DNA from: Ferruginibacter sp. | Lineage (GTDB): Bacteria; Bacteroidota; Bacteroidia; Chitinophagales; Chitinophagaceae | Length of the DNA: 64,000 bases | Direction: 5' to 3' | NCBI GenBank assembly: GCA_019638575.1 | Contig: JAHBTN010000002.1 | Span: 124,001-188,000, forward strand | Shown here: positions 35,324 through 44,909 of the stretch, piece after piece | Numbering within the stretch: position 1 is the stretch's first letter | Layout: each line of letters starts with the position of its first letter | The notes under the pieces: model-generated | Told to the model about the DNA's origin: nothing | Database searches by the model: none | The model's input: only the letters and a program-made list of their open reading frames with translations | Program-made: the position numbers and the translations under genes

Positions 35324-37183
35324 TTAATGTTGAACTACAATTTTATGGGTATGCCATTTCTGTCCATCAAATATTCGTAAAGTGTAAACGTCGTTGGGCA
35401 GGTGGTTAACTGATATTTTGGTACTTGTCAACCCACTTGCAAAATTTTGCTGATACTTGACAATTCCCATCTTATCAATCAATTCAATTTTGCGGATTTC
35501 TATTGCCTTCTCTTTTGATTTGACTGTATTATTTACGGGTGGCTGTATCCTTATAATACCGGTAGTTGGATTTGGTGAAACGGAGAACCTTCCGTAAGGA
35601 TTTTGAAAAGTAATTTGACGGGTAAAATAACGGCCATGATATTGGCAACTGTTATTTACTATGTCAACAGTGATTTGATATTGCCCGTACTCGTCAAAAA
35701 TAATCGGTGGGGTATAGCCATAACCATGTGTGCCCAGATTATACCATGTACTACCACCGTAGGGGTCGGTAAAATTTAGCTGCCATATATAAGATGCGGT
35801 ACCAGCATCCAGATAGGGCCCTTCTGTTTCTGTTGCCCCAAGTGAATAGCTTGTGTTCATAAGTATATCTTCTTCCGGTAAAGGCATTGCGCCGTCCAGC
35901 ACATCTATCGTGTGGGCTGGTACGCCAAAGGCAATTTGCCGTTCCACTTGTACAGTATTTGTAAAGCAGGAACTTGTTACACTGGCTTTTAATGTTACAT
36001 TATTATTAACATTAGTAACCGGCGTTATAGTTGCCTGATTATTACTTACAGTTATTGTTCCAGCCCAAGAGGGTATTAGTTCCCAAACTACATTGGTACT
36101 GTTGCATGGCAAATTGTCAATGGTGTAAGTGGCAGTAGTACAAAAATTTGAGTTGCCGGAAATTGACAAAGCCGCTTGCCCAACAGATACATTACTTGGT
36201 GTAGCCGTACAGCTAATTCCGTTAACAGTAACCGTTGCGCCAACATTACCTGGCACTGCACCACAAGCTGGAGTAAGCGTTAATGTATTATTGTTTCCGG
36301 TAGAATAAACCGAAGGAGCCGGATTACCATTCGGCAAAAGCCAGCCATTGGGGGTTGTTCCTAAATTCCATGTGTAGTCTGTAATACCGGTTGCGCTAAA
36401 TACATTATTGATGGTAAATGTAACGGGTGTAGTAGAGCCGCATGGAATTGTTTTATTACCGGGAGATATTGTAAAGCTGTTTTGCCGGTTGATGAATATT
36501 GCCACGGGTATCTGACCATTCGCCGAAGGTGTCACACAGGTATTTTTGGGTCTAATTTGTATTGTTGAACCATGAGCTGTTGATAAATCTGATGTAATGG
36601 TAACAGTATTTGTTCCCTGTAACCAAGCTGTACCGTTTGAGGTAGCATTACCAAGTTTCCAGCCCGCAGGTAGTAAATACTCATAATCAGAAATTGACCC
36701 AAAACAAAAAACTGGATATTCAAATTCCGTATACCATTTTACCTTGTTGAAGGTGATATTAAAACTGTTTATCTGGCATAAAGGGGCGTTGAAAATTGTA
36801 GCAGGTGCATTGTTACTTGTAAACTTTGGTTGAATTAAACCGCAAGACGTATTGTTTGTGAAGAAAAGGGATTTCACCCGTTTGAATTCGGGTTTAAAAT
36901 GGTCATTATTGCTATTATATCCAATGTTAACAAATTGTTTAATATTCACATCATTAAATTTTGCTTTAAACTTAAAACTTGTATAAGATGAGTTGAAAGC
37001 ATACGGTGCCTGAGTTATCAACATCTGAGTAGCAGAGATTGATGAATAGGCTCCCGGTAGAGTTACAGTAAATTCATACTCAACATTAGGGCAGTATTCG
37101 TTATCAGTACCAAGTGAAATTGTTTGTGCATTTATTATAATGCATGATAAAATAAATGTTAGGCCAAGTAATAACTGTTTCAT
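35324..37183 (-). CDS. T9SS type A sorting domain-containing secreted protein
   Basis: A 619-residue protein with an N-terminal signal peptide (LLLGLTFILSCIIINAQ), several Ig/PKD-like beta-sandwich modules rich in Thr, Asn and Ser (about 20-420; Cys-containing segments such as VTVNGISCTATPSNVSVGQA), and a C-terminal type IX secretion sorting domain starting at GRFSVSPNPTTGIIRI and ending HTHKIVVQH. It should be exported by the T9SS and anchored on the cell surface. No enzymatic domain is visible; adhesion or matrix binding is a guess. An outer-membrane-type protein gene lies 11 bp upstream in the same direction. Confidence 0.87.
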   Translation of the reverse strand: MKQLLLGLTFILSCIIINAQTISLGTDNEYCPNVEYEFTVTLPGAYSSISATQMLITQAPYAFNSSYTSFKFKAKFNDVNIKQFVNIGYNSNNDHFKPEFKRVKSLFFTNNTSCGLIQPKFTSNNAPATIFNAPLCQINSFNITFNKVKWYTEFEYPVFCFGSISDYEYLLPAGWKLGNATSNGTAWLQGTNTVTITSDLSTAHGSTIQIRPKNTCVTPSANGQIPVAIFINRQNSFTISPGNKTIPCGSTTPVTFTINNVFSATGITDYTWNLGTTPNGWLLPNGNPAPSVYSTGNNNTLTLTPACGAVPGNVGATVTVNGISCTATPSNVSVGQAALSISGNSNFCTTATYTIDNLPCNSTNVVWELIPSWAGTITVSNNQATITPVTNVNNNVTLKASVTSSCFTNTVQVERQIAFGVPAHTIDVLDGAMPLPEEDILMNTSYSLGATETEGPYLDAGTASYIWQLNFTDPYGGSTWYNLGTHGYGYTPPIIFDEYGQYQITVDIVNNSCQYHGRYFTRQITFQNPYGRFSVSPNPTTGIIRIQPPVNNTVKSKEKAIEIRKIELIDKMGIVKYQQNFASGLTSTKISVNHLPNDVYTLRIFDGQKWHTHKIVVQH

Positions 37184-37194
37184 ATTGATTTGAT

Positions 37195-37788
37195 TTATTC
37201 TTTAGTTAAATGAAGTTGAAAGCCGATTGACATATAAACACCACTCTTTTTATGGTTAAACCCAGGTGGCTCTTCAGTAATTGACATAGACTGATGCATA
37301 TAGCCAACCATAATTTCCATACCGACCGATGTATTGAAAAATATTTCAGGGCCTGCCATTATGGTTGCATTTTTAAGTGGGCCTTTACCACCAAAATTGG
37401 AAATCATGCCTATTTGATAGGCTCCATCAAGTAAAATATTAAATGATCTTTCACTATTCAGAAAATAGTATCGTGCAAAGGGACCTATATAAAGTGCAAC
37501 CTCTTTGTGGCCGGCACTCGCTGTATTAAGCCCCCTGCTTTTAAGAGATTTAATTCCTGGTCTAAGCCCCACTGCAAATTTGTCAATTAAGAAATAACCC
37601 ACATTTCCTGAAAGATTTATTTCAGTAAGTTTTCCAGAAACAGTAGGTTGTCCAATAGTTGTAAAATCATCATTGTAAAAATATAGGTTACCGGAGCCTC
37701 CTACAAGCCAATGTTTTTTGTCTAACTGGCAATTTGCAGAGAAGCTAAAAAAAACGAGGGTTGCAAGAAAAAAGAAGAAGTGCTTCAT
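37195..37788 (-). CDS. Predicted outer-membrane beta-barrel protein
   Basis: About 197 residues with a signal peptide (FFFFLATLVFFSFSANCQ). The mature part alternates hydrophobic and polar residues with aromatic girdle-like positions (LVGGSGNLYFYNDDF, LSGNVGYFLIDKFAVGLRPG, VALYIGPFARYYF, MSIGFQLHLTKE), as in small porin-like beta-barrels; the C-terminal strand is compatible with outer-membrane insertion. The ATG at 37788 starts the signal peptide; the frame upstream to 37833 is unlikely. Probably cotranscribed with the T9SS protein gene. Confidence 0.72.
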   Translation of the reverse strand: MKHFFFFLATLVFFSFSANCQLDKKHWLVGGSGNLYFYNDDFTTIGQPTVSGKLTEINLSGNVGYFLIDKFAVGLRPGIKSLKSRGLNTASAGHKEVALYIGPFARYYFLNSERSFNILLDGAYQIGMISNFGGKGPLKNATIMAGPEIFFNTSVGMEIMVGYMHQSMSITEEPPGFNHKKSGVYMSIGFQLHLTKE

Positions 37789-38015
37789 AATAAATGTTTT
37801 AATGTATTTGTTTTTTGCCGTAAAGATATTCATAGGGGGCTATTGTCAAATAGGAAGTTATTTTTCAGTAGTTTCATATCCGTTGTTTATTTATCGTCGT
37901 ACCCAAAATTAGCAGAGTGTGTCCGATAGGGTTGCTTACAACGATTTAAATATATGAAACTATGCCGGCAATTACGATGCCAAAAACCTTGCATGTACAA
38001 ATGAGCAGTATGCGG

Positions 38016-38023
38016 TATCTTTG
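38016..38023 (+). promoter_or_regulatory. -7 element of lysS
   Basis: TATCTTTG is an exact TAnnTTTG match 67 bp upstream of the lysS ATG. A possible -33 CTTG lies about 24 bp upstream. Transcription would start near 38030. Confidence 0.5.
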
Positions 38024-38024
38024 C

Positions 38025-38072
38025 CGCCATTGTTGGATGCCTGGGCGCCATTGTTGGTCGCCTGACCAACAA
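38025..38072 (+). promoter_or_regulatory. lysS leader: 21-bp tandem repeat plus hairpin
   Basis: Two near-identical 21-bp units start at 38025 and 38046 (shared CGCCATTGTTGG). The second overlaps a perfect 9-bp inverted repeat (38051-38059 with 38064-38072, loop GCCT), 18 bp before the lysS ATG. TTGTTGG of either unit can pair with CCAACAA, so two alternative folds are possible. No T-run follows, so a terminator is unlikely. Confidence 0.5.
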
Positions 38073-38090
38073 CAAAATTTAATTGAACAC

Positions 38091-39617
38091 ATGAGTACAC
38101 AACATTTATCTGAACAGGAAATTATCCGCAGGGAAAAACTGGCAGAACTTACAAAGCTTGGTATTGATGCCTACCCTGCTCCGTTATATCCTGTAAATAC
38201 AACTTCGGTTTTTATTAAAGAAAATTATAAAGGAGATAGTAATAAAGATTCTTTTACAGATGTATGCATTGCCGGCCGCATAATGAGCATTCGTGATATG
38301 GGCAAGGCCAATTTTGCTGTAATACAGGATGCTGTGGGTAAGATACAGATATACATAAAACAGGATGATATTTGCCCCGGCGATGATAAATCATTGTATC
38401 ATACCGTTTGGAAGAAATTAATTGATATTGGCGATATCATCGGCATTAAAGGATATGTTTTTACAACTAAAACCGGCGAAACATCTATTCATGTAAAAGA
38501 GTTTTCGATACTCACAAAATCTTTACACCCGTTACCTATTGTAAAAGAAAAAGACGGAGAGGCTTTTGATGAAGTTACCGACCCAGAGTTTAGGTACAGG
38601 CAACGCTATGCCGACCTGATTGTAAACCCTGAGGTAAAGAAAACTTTTATCAAGCGTACTAAAATGGTGAATGCCATTCGTGAATTTTTAAATGAACGTG
38701 GAGCGCTTGAAGTTGATACGCCGGTTTTACAAACCATTCCCGGTGGCGCTGCAGCAAGGCCTTTCACCACACATCACAACGCATTGGATATGCCTATGTA
38801 CATGCGTATTGCCAACGAGCTTTACCTGAAAAGGCTTATTGTTGGCGGCTTTGATTGGGTGTACGAGTTTAGCCGCAACTTTCGTAACGAAGGGATGGAC
38901 CGCACACACAATCCCGAGTTTACCATACTTGAATTTTATGTAGCTTATAAAGATTACGAATGGATGATGGATACTACAGAGCAAATGCTGGAGAGGGCAG
39001 CTATTGCAACAAATGGTAATTCAAAACTGATGGTGGGCGATAAAGAAATTGACTTTAAAGCGCCATACAAACGCATAACCATGTACGATGCCATTAAAGA
39101 ACATACAGGATTTGATATTAGCGAAATGGATGAAGCTGGTATTAGGGAAGTTTGCAAACAATTGCATATACATGCTGATGAAAAATGGGGAAAAGGAAAA
39201 CTGATAGATGAAATTTTTGGCGAAAAGTGTGAAGCCAATTATATACAACCCACTTTTATTACCGATTACCCGGTAGAGATGAGTCCGCTTACAAAAAAAC
39301 ACCGCAGCAAACCCGGCCTTGTAGAACGCTTTGAACTAATCTGCAATGGTAAAGAAATTGCCAATGCTTATAGCGAGCTGAACGATCCTATAGAACAGCG
39401 TGAACGTTTTGAAGAACAAACCAGGCTGATGGAAAGGGGCGACGATGAGGCCATGTTTATAGATTATGATTTTTTACGTGCACTTGAATATGGCATGCCG
39501 CCAACAAGCGGTATCGGTTTTGGTATCGACAGGCTTGCCATGCTTTTCACCAATCAACATTCTATTCAGGATGTTTTATTTTTTCCTATGATGCGGCCCG
39601 AGAACAAACCTGAATGA
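38091..39617 (+). CDS. lysS: Lysyl-tRNA synthetase (class II)
   Basis: A 508-residue class II enzyme that charges tRNA-Lys. The N-terminal OB-fold anticodon domain runs to about 150 ([22 protein letters not shown]). The catalytic domain follows with motif 1 ([20 protein letters not shown]), motif 2 ([15 protein letters not shown]) and motif 3 ([12 protein letters not shown]). Length is normal. I start at 38091 (MSTQHLSEQ); the frame is open to 37962, but that extension lies in the repeat-containing leader and is Cys/His-rich nonsense. It has its own promoter-like element. Confidence 0.97.
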   Translation: MSTQHLSEQEIIRREKLAELTKLGIDAYPAPLYPVNTTSVFIKENYKGDSNKDSFTDVCIAGRIMSIRDMGKANFAVIQDAVGKIQIYIKQDDICPGDDKSLYHTVWKKLIDIGDIIGIKGYVFTTKTGETSIHVKEFSILTKSLHPLPIVKEKDGEAFDEVTDPEFRYRQRYADLIVNPEVKKTFIKRTKMVNAIREFLNERGALEVDTPVLQTIPGGAAARPFTTHHNALDMPMYMRIANELYLKRLIVGGFDWVYEFSRNFRNEGMDRTHNPEFTILEFYVAYKDYEWMMDTTEQMLERAAIATNGNSKLMVGDKEIDFKAPYKRITMYDAIKEHTGFDISEMDEAGIREVCKQLHIHADEKWGKGKLIDEIFGEKCEANYIQPTFITDYPVEMSPLTKKHRSKPGLVERFELICNGKEIANAYSELNDPIEQRERFEEQTRLMERGDDEAMFIDYDFLRALEYGMPPTSGIGFGIDRLAMLFTNQHSIQDVLFFPMMRPENKPE

Positions 39618-39642
39618 TTGAACTTAATGTTATATTAGCAGT

Positions 39643-40215
39643 ATGAAAAGGTTTGTTTTCATACTGCTTTTTTTATTTTGTATTGGTACACTTCGGGCAC
39701 AAAATAATGTCACATGTTTAATAAATACGGAGTTAGGTAACATTACCATTGAATTATTCCCATCAAAAGCCCCCATAACCGTAACAAATTTTTTAAAGTA
39801 TGTTGATGCACACCTGTACAATGGCAGCAGTTTCTTTAGAGCAGTAACATTGCAAAACCAGCCAAAAGATTCAATTAAGATTGAAGTAATACAGGGCGGC
39901 GATGTAGATTCTGCAAAAGAGTTTGAACCTATTGTTTTAGAAACTACCAAACAAACAGGACTGTTACATGTAGATGGAACTATATCTATGGCGAGGGGCA
40001 AGCCGGCATCAGCTACTTCCAGTTTTTTTATTTGCATCAACAACCAGCCATCGCTTGATTATGGTGGCAAACGAAACCCCGACGGGCAGGGCTTTGCAGC
40101 ATTTGGAAAAGTTATAAATGGTATGGATATAGTAAAAAAAATACAGCAGCTTCATCCCGAACAAGGGCAATATTTTAATCCCCCTGTAAAAATTTTATCC
40201 ATTATCAGAAAATAA
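39643..40215 (+). CDS. Cyclophilin-type peptidyl-prolyl cis-trans isomerase, exported
   Basis: A 190-residue cyclophilin with a signal peptide (FVFILLFLFCIGTLRAQ), so it acts in the periplasm on folding or outer-membrane assembly. The domain shows LINTELGNITIELFPSKAPITVTNFLKYV, FFRAV, the EVIQGGD loop and GTISMARGKPASATSSFFI. The usual catalytic Arg of FHR is present as FFRAV. The gene is 25 bp downstream of lysS and 6 bp upstream of the next gene. Confidence 0.92.
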   Translation: MKRFVFILLFLFCIGTLRAQNNVTCLINTELGNITIELFPSKAPITVTNFLKYVDAHLYNGSSFFRAVTLQNQPKDSIKIEVIQGGDVDSAKEFEPIVLETTKQTGLLHVDGTISMARGKPASATSSFFICINNQPSLDYGGKRNPDGQGFAAFGKVINGMDIVKKIQQLHPEQGQYFNPPVKILSIIRK

Positions 40216-40221
40216 ATCAAC

Positions 40222-42579
40222 ATGCAAAAAACACTACCATCATTTTTAATTGCAATGATAATTTTGTTTGCAGTTGAAAATGCAACTGCACAAAATTTTG
40301 TAAGTAACCAACGGCCTTCAACAGGTACAGCAAGGGTTACCGCCTTTAAACAACAGCAGGCTTTATTAAGTGCATCGCCTTATAAAACTGTAAATTGGCG
40401 CAATGTGGGGCCAGCCATTGTTAGCGGCCGCTGTACCGATGTTTGGGGAATATCAGGAAATAAAAATATCATCTTTGCCGCCTTTGCCACCGGTGGAATA
40501 TGGAAGACAGAGGATGCCGGAAAAACCTGGCAGTCAATTTTTGATAAACAAGGTACACTTTCAATTGGCAATATTGCATTGGCGCCTTCAAACCCTAATA
40601 TTATTTATGCAGGCACCGGCGAAGCAAATATATTCAGGGCATCATTGCCGGGGATAGGCATGTTTAAATCGGTTGATGCCGGAAAAACCTGGCAGCACAT
40701 TGGGTTGGAAAATACAAGTACCATTGCAAGAGTTGTAGTGCATCCTACCAACCCATCCATTGTTTATGTAGCAGCAGGTGGAAACGAATGGAGCTATAAT
40801 AACGACCGGGGCGTTTATCAAACAACAGATGGGGGCAAAACATGGAAAAAGATTTTAGGTGATGATGATAAAACAGGATGCATCGATTTAAGAATGGACC
40901 CATCAAACCCATCTATCATGTATGCATCTATGTGGAACCGCATACGCAAGCGCTGGAGCGATCCTGTACCTGAAGACGGCGATTATATTTATAAAACAAC
41001 CGATGCTGGTAAAACATGGAAACCTTTAACCAATGGTTTGCCCGGCACCAAAAACACCGGTAGGATTGGACTTGCTGTTTCAGAAAGCAACCCCAATGTG
41101 CTGTATGCTTTTGTTGATAACCATGAGAAAAAAAGAGAGCCCAAAAAAGGTGAGCTTGACAGTTATGGAAGGCTAAGGGAGATTGTAGTTAAAGGTGTGG
41201 AAGTGTATAGAAGCGATGATAAGGGAGAGAGTTGGAAAAAAATGTCGGAAAACAACAATTTTATGGAAAGGTTTTGCGGCACTTATGGATGGGTAATGGG
41301 GCAAATAAGGGTTAACCCACAGGATGAAAACTGTGTATATATCTTAGGTGTGCCAATGGCAAAATCTAACAACGCAGGAAAAACTTGGAAAACATTTGAG
41401 CCGTCAGATACAACAAGCGATTACATACATGGCGATAACCATGGATTATGGATTGACCCTGCAGATTCAAACTATATCATTAATGGCGATGACGGCGGTG
41501 TTGCAGTATCTTATGATGGAGGAAAAAAATGGAAAAATTTTTATAAAGAAATTCCAACCACGCAGTTTTATAATGTAACCTACGATACAAGGGTTCCCTA
41601 TAACATCATAGGTTCGGTACAGGATGAAGGATCGCTGATGGGAAGCATTGAAAATACTTTTGGTATAAAAGATACCAATGTTAAACCCTGGCAATATGGG
41701 CCCGGTGGTGAAGGTGTAATACACGCCATTGACCCCGGCGATGCCAATACCATCTATACTTCTTCTTTTTACGGCAGGTTGATAAAGGCAGATTTAGACA
41801 AACCAGATTCATTACAGGTAAGAAGTATTGCACCACCAACTGCTAAAGATGAAGAAACACACAGGGGAGAATGGCTGGCTTATACTATGATATCGCCGCA
41901 TAACAGTTTTACAGTTTATCATGGTATGCAATACCTGTTTAAATCAACCGACAGTGGATACATATGGAAACGCATAAGCCCCGACCTTAGTTACAATAAC
42001 AAACAAAAAATGGGCAAAACGCCTTATGCTATCAATCACCAGGCCATTACTGCCATCGACGAATCTGTTTTTAAAAAAGGATTGTTGTATGTAGGCACTG
42101 ATGACGGCAGGGTTTGGATTACCCAAGATGATGGGGGCCATTGGACAGAAATTACAAAAGGCTTACCGGTTAATGCACATGTTTCAAGATTGGTTGCATC
42201 AAAATTCCAACCATCTACTATTTATGTTACACTAAACGACCGAAGGGAAGACAATATCACACCCTACATTTTTATGTCGGCCGATATGGGCAAAACATGG
42301 AAAAACATCAGCGGCAATTTACCTCCATCGCCGGTGAATGTGATTAGAGAAGGATTAACAGGTAAAAACACTTTGTATTGCGGCACCGACATGGGTGTTT
42401 ATATAAGCCATGACGCAGGAAAAAAATGGGTGCCGCTTAACAATAACCTGCCTGCATCTGTTTCTGTACAGGATATGTTCATTCATCCAACATTAAATAA
42501 ACAAGTTAACCAGGTGGTGATAGCCACTTATGGAAGGGGTATATTTGCTTTGGACGATGATAGTGCATTAAATAAATAA
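40222..42579 (+). CDS. Sortilin/VPS10-like BNR-repeat propeller protein
   Basis: A 785-residue secreted protein with a signal peptide (FLIAMIILFAVENATAQ). It consists almost entirely of beta-propeller blades with at least eleven Asp-box motifs of the S/T-x-D-x-G-x-T-W type (TEDAGKTWQ, SVDAGKTWQ, TTDGGKTWK, TTDAGKTWK, SYDGGKKWK and others), as in VPS10/sortilin and xyloglucanase-type propellers. No catalytic residues can be assigned; relatives in Bacteroidota are annotated as glycosyl hydrolase-like. It has no T9SS tail. Six bp separate it from the cyclophilin gene. Confidence 0.85.
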   Translation: MQKTLPSFLIAMIILFAVENATAQNFVSNQRPSTGTARVTAFKQQQALLSASPYKTVNWRNVGPAIVSGRCTDVWGISGNKNIIFAAFATGGIWKTEDAGKTWQSIFDKQGTLSIGNIALAPSNPNIIYAGTGEANIFRASLPGIGMFKSVDAGKTWQHIGLENTSTIARVVVHPTNPSIVYVAAGGNEWSYNNDRGVYQTTDGGKTWKKILGDDDKTGCIDLRMDPSNPSIMYASMWNRIRKRWSDPVPEDGDYIYKTTDAGKTWKPLTNGLPGTKNTGRIGLAVSESNPNVLYAFVDNHEKKREPKKGELDSYGRLREIVVKGVEVYRSDDKGESWKKMSENNNFMERFCGTYGWVMGQIRVNPQDENCVYILGVPMAKSNNAGKTWKTFEPSDTTSDYIHGDNHGLWIDPADSNYIINGDDGGVAVSYDGGKKWKNFYKEIPTTQFYNVTYDTRVPYNIIGSVQDEGSLMGSIENTFGIKDTNVKPWQYGPGGEGVIHAIDPGDANTIYTSSFYGRLIKADLDKPDSLQVRSIAPPTAKDEETHRGEWLAYTMISPHNSFTVYHGMQYLFKSTDSGYIWKRISPDLSYNNKQKMGKTPYAINHQAITAIDESVFKKGLLYVGTDDGRVWITQDDGGHWTEITKGLPVNAHVSRLVASKFQPSTIYVTLNDRREDNITPYIFMSADMGKTWKNISGNLPPSPVNVIREGLTGKNTLYCGTDMGVYISHDAGKKWVPLNNNLPASVSVQDMFIHPTLNKQVNQVVIATYGRGIFALDDDSALNK

Positions 42580-42652
42580 TCCATTCATCAATTTCCGGTT
42601 AATATTCTTTTTTAAAAAAGTTATCTTACCGGCTAAATAAAAACAATAAACA

Positions 42653-44803
42653 ATGATACGACTAATGAGATATGCTTTTGCTATTATTGCAACAGTTATC
42701 ATAAGCCAGGCGGCATTTGCCCAAAAAAAAGAGCTTACCGATGAACAGTTTTTCAAAAATGATTTTAAGGGGATAACACAATCGCTTCCAGTTTTTAAAA
42801 AATGGGTTGATGACAGCCACTTTATCATAAAAATAAATGGCAACGACAGCCTGGTTGATTGCAAAACCGGTAAAACAAGCCAGGTTATTGCAGCACCGGC
42901 AGATGCAGGTGAAGATAAAGATGAGCCTGCCATTGTTACAAAAGGTAACGATATCTATCTAAAACAAAACGGCACCGAAACCGCTTTAACCAACGATGAA
43001 GCCAAAGAGGTAAACCCAACTTTAAGTCCCGATAATAAGTATGTGGCCTTTACAAAAAACAACGACCTGTACATTATTAACCTGCAAACAAAAAAAGAAA
43101 ACCGTGTTACAAAAGATGGTAGCGAAACTATACTAAACGGTTATGCAAGTTGGGTATATATGGAGGAGATATTAGGGCGCCGTACACGTTACCGTGCATT
43201 TTGGTGGAGCCCCGATAGCAAGCACCTTGCCTTCTTCAGGTCGGATGATACTAAAGTGCCAGTATTTACCATTACCGATGCGCCGGGCCTGCATGGCGTG
43301 GTAGAAACACAGCATTATCCAAAAGTTGGCGATCCAAATCCCGAAGTAAAAATTGGAATTGTGGAACCCGAAGGCAGCAAAGTTGTATGGGCTGCATTTA
43401 ATGAAAAAGACGATCAGTATTTTGGAATGCCTTATTGGAAACCCGACGGCAGTTCTTTACTGGTACAATGGATGAACCGCCTGCAGGATAACCTTATCAT
43501 ATATGATGTGAATGTATTTACCGGCGGCAAAACAGAATTTTACAACGAAAAACAAAAAACCTGGATTGACCTTGATGACCAGGGAGGCCGCATTAGTTTT
43601 TTAAAGAATGGTACCGGATTTATTTTACAGAGTGATGCCACCGGATGGAACCAACTTTACTTTTACGATATGAAAGGAAAATTGATTAATGCAATAACAT
43701 CAGGCAGGTTTACTGTTACCGATATCACTTTTATTGATGAACAAAAAGGCATTGTTTATTTTACTGCAAGAGGAATTGAAAATACGGCACGCAATGATTT
43801 TTACCGGGTAAACATCAATGGTAAAAATATGGAGCGTCTTACTACCGGCGATTACGATAATAGGATTAACCTGTCACCCGGCGGATCTTATTTCATCAGC
43901 ACTTATTCAAATGCACTTACACCTACAAGAATGACATTAATGAGTACAAAAAGAAATTTCATCAGGGATTTGGGTAACAGCAAGGGAAATGAATTTGATA
44001 ATTATAACCTGGCTAAAACAGAAATCATACGTGTAAAAAGCGATGATGGCATTTACGACCTGCCTATGAAAGTTACCTGGCCCATCAATATGGATAAGAA
44101 TAAAAAATACCCGGTGCTTATTTCTATTTATGGCGGACCCAATGCAGGCACTGTTATGGATACCTGGAGTTTAAGCGGCAACCAGCAATGGTATGCCAAA
44201 GAAGGATTAATACAAGTGAGTATGGATCACCGGGCAAGCGGGCAGTTTGGAAAAGAAGGTGTGAACTATATGTATCACAACCTGGGCTATTGGGAAATGA
44301 AAGACTACAGCACCATGGTAAAATGGTTAGTTGCAAATGGCAATGCTGATGCTGCAAGAATATGCATCACCGGTTTTAGTTATGGTGGATACATGACCTG
44401 CTATGCACTTACTTACGGTGCCGATGTGTTTACGTATGGTATGGCTGGCGGCAGTGTAACCGACTGGAACCTGTACGACTCACATTATACCGAAAGATAC
44501 ATGGGTACGCCTGCCAACAATGCCGAAGGTTATAAAACAAGTTCGCCTATCACTTATGCTTCAAAATACAAAGGCATGCTGCAAATTGTACATGGCATGA
44601 TTGATGATAATGTACACATGCAAAACAGTATTCAATTAATAAGCAAGCTGCAGGACCTTAAAAAAGATTTTGAGTTTATGCCTTATAGTGGTGGGCGCCA
44701 CGGCTGGGGCGGCAACAAATGGTTGCATTATATGAATATGAAAACAAAATTCATTTACAAATACCTGTTGCAAAAAGATGTACCAAAAGAAATGCTTAAA
44801 TAA
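42653..44803 (+). CDS. S9 family dipeptidyl peptidase IV-like protease
   Basis: A 716-residue exported serine peptidase (signal peptide FAIIATVIISQAAFAQ). An eight-bladed DPP IV N-terminal propeller (about 30-440) includes GYASWVYMEEILGRRTRYRAF, whose YMEEI supplies the Glu pair that binds the substrate amino group. The alpha/beta-hydrolase domain has the triad Ser576 (GFSYGGY), Asp651 (HGMIDDNVH) and His683 (GGRHGWGG). It should remove Xaa-Pro or Xaa-Ala dipeptides from peptides in the periplasm. It converges on the DPP III-like gene across a shared terminator. Confidence 0.93.
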   Translation: MIRLMRYAFAIIATVIISQAAFAQKKELTDEQFFKNDFKGITQSLPVFKKWVDDSHFIIKINGNDSLVDCKTGKTSQVIAAPADAGEDKDEPAIVTKGNDIYLKQNGTETALTNDEAKEVNPTLSPDNKYVAFTKNNDLYIINLQTKKENRVTKDGSETILNGYASWVYMEEILGRRTRYRAFWWSPDSKHLAFFRSDDTKVPVFTITDAPGLHGVVETQHYPKVGDPNPEVKIGIVEPEGSKVVWAAFNEKDDQYFGMPYWKPDGSSLLVQWMNRLQDNLIIYDVNVFTGGKTEFYNEKQKTWIDLDDQGGRISFLKNGTGFILQSDATGWNQLYFYDMKGKLINAITSGRFTVTDITFIDEQKGIVYFTARGIENTARNDFYRVNINGKNMERLTTGDYDNRINLSPGGSYFISTYSNALTPTRMTLMSTKRNFIRDLGNSKGNEFDNYNLAKTEIIRVKSDDGIYDLPMKVTWPINMDKNKKYPVLISIYGGPNAGTVMDTWSLSGNQQWYAKEGLIQVSMDHRASGQFGKEGVNYMYHNLGYWEMKDYSTMVKWLVANGNADAARICITGFSYGGYMTCYALTYGADVFTYGMAGGSVTDWNLYDSHYTERYMGTPANNAEGYKTSSPITYASKYKGMLQIVHGMIDDNVHMQNSIQLISKLQDLKKDFEFMPYSGGRHGWGGNKWLHYMNMKTKFIYKYLLQKDVPKEMLK

Positions 44804-44863
44804 ATTTTATTGTAAAATTATTGCGGGCATTTTTTCATAATTGCATAAATAATACAATTGTAT

Positions 44864-44896
44864 AAAAAAAGTGGATGCAAATTGCATCCACTTTTT
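44864..44896. terminator. Bidirectional terminator between two peptidase genes
   Basis: A perfect palindrome centred at about 44880: A-run, GTGGATGCAA, ATTGCATCCAC, T-run. A GC-containing stem with A/T tracts on both sides would stop transcription from both the S9 gene (plus strand) and the M49 gene (minus strand). Confidence 0.88.
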
Positions 44897-44909
44897 AAAT
44901 TGAAAAGGC

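Noticed and set aside
37962-38090. N-terminal extension of lysS with several Cys and His residues
   Set aside because: The stretch is the repeat-containing leader downstream of a -7 element; the protein family starts at the ATG at 38091.
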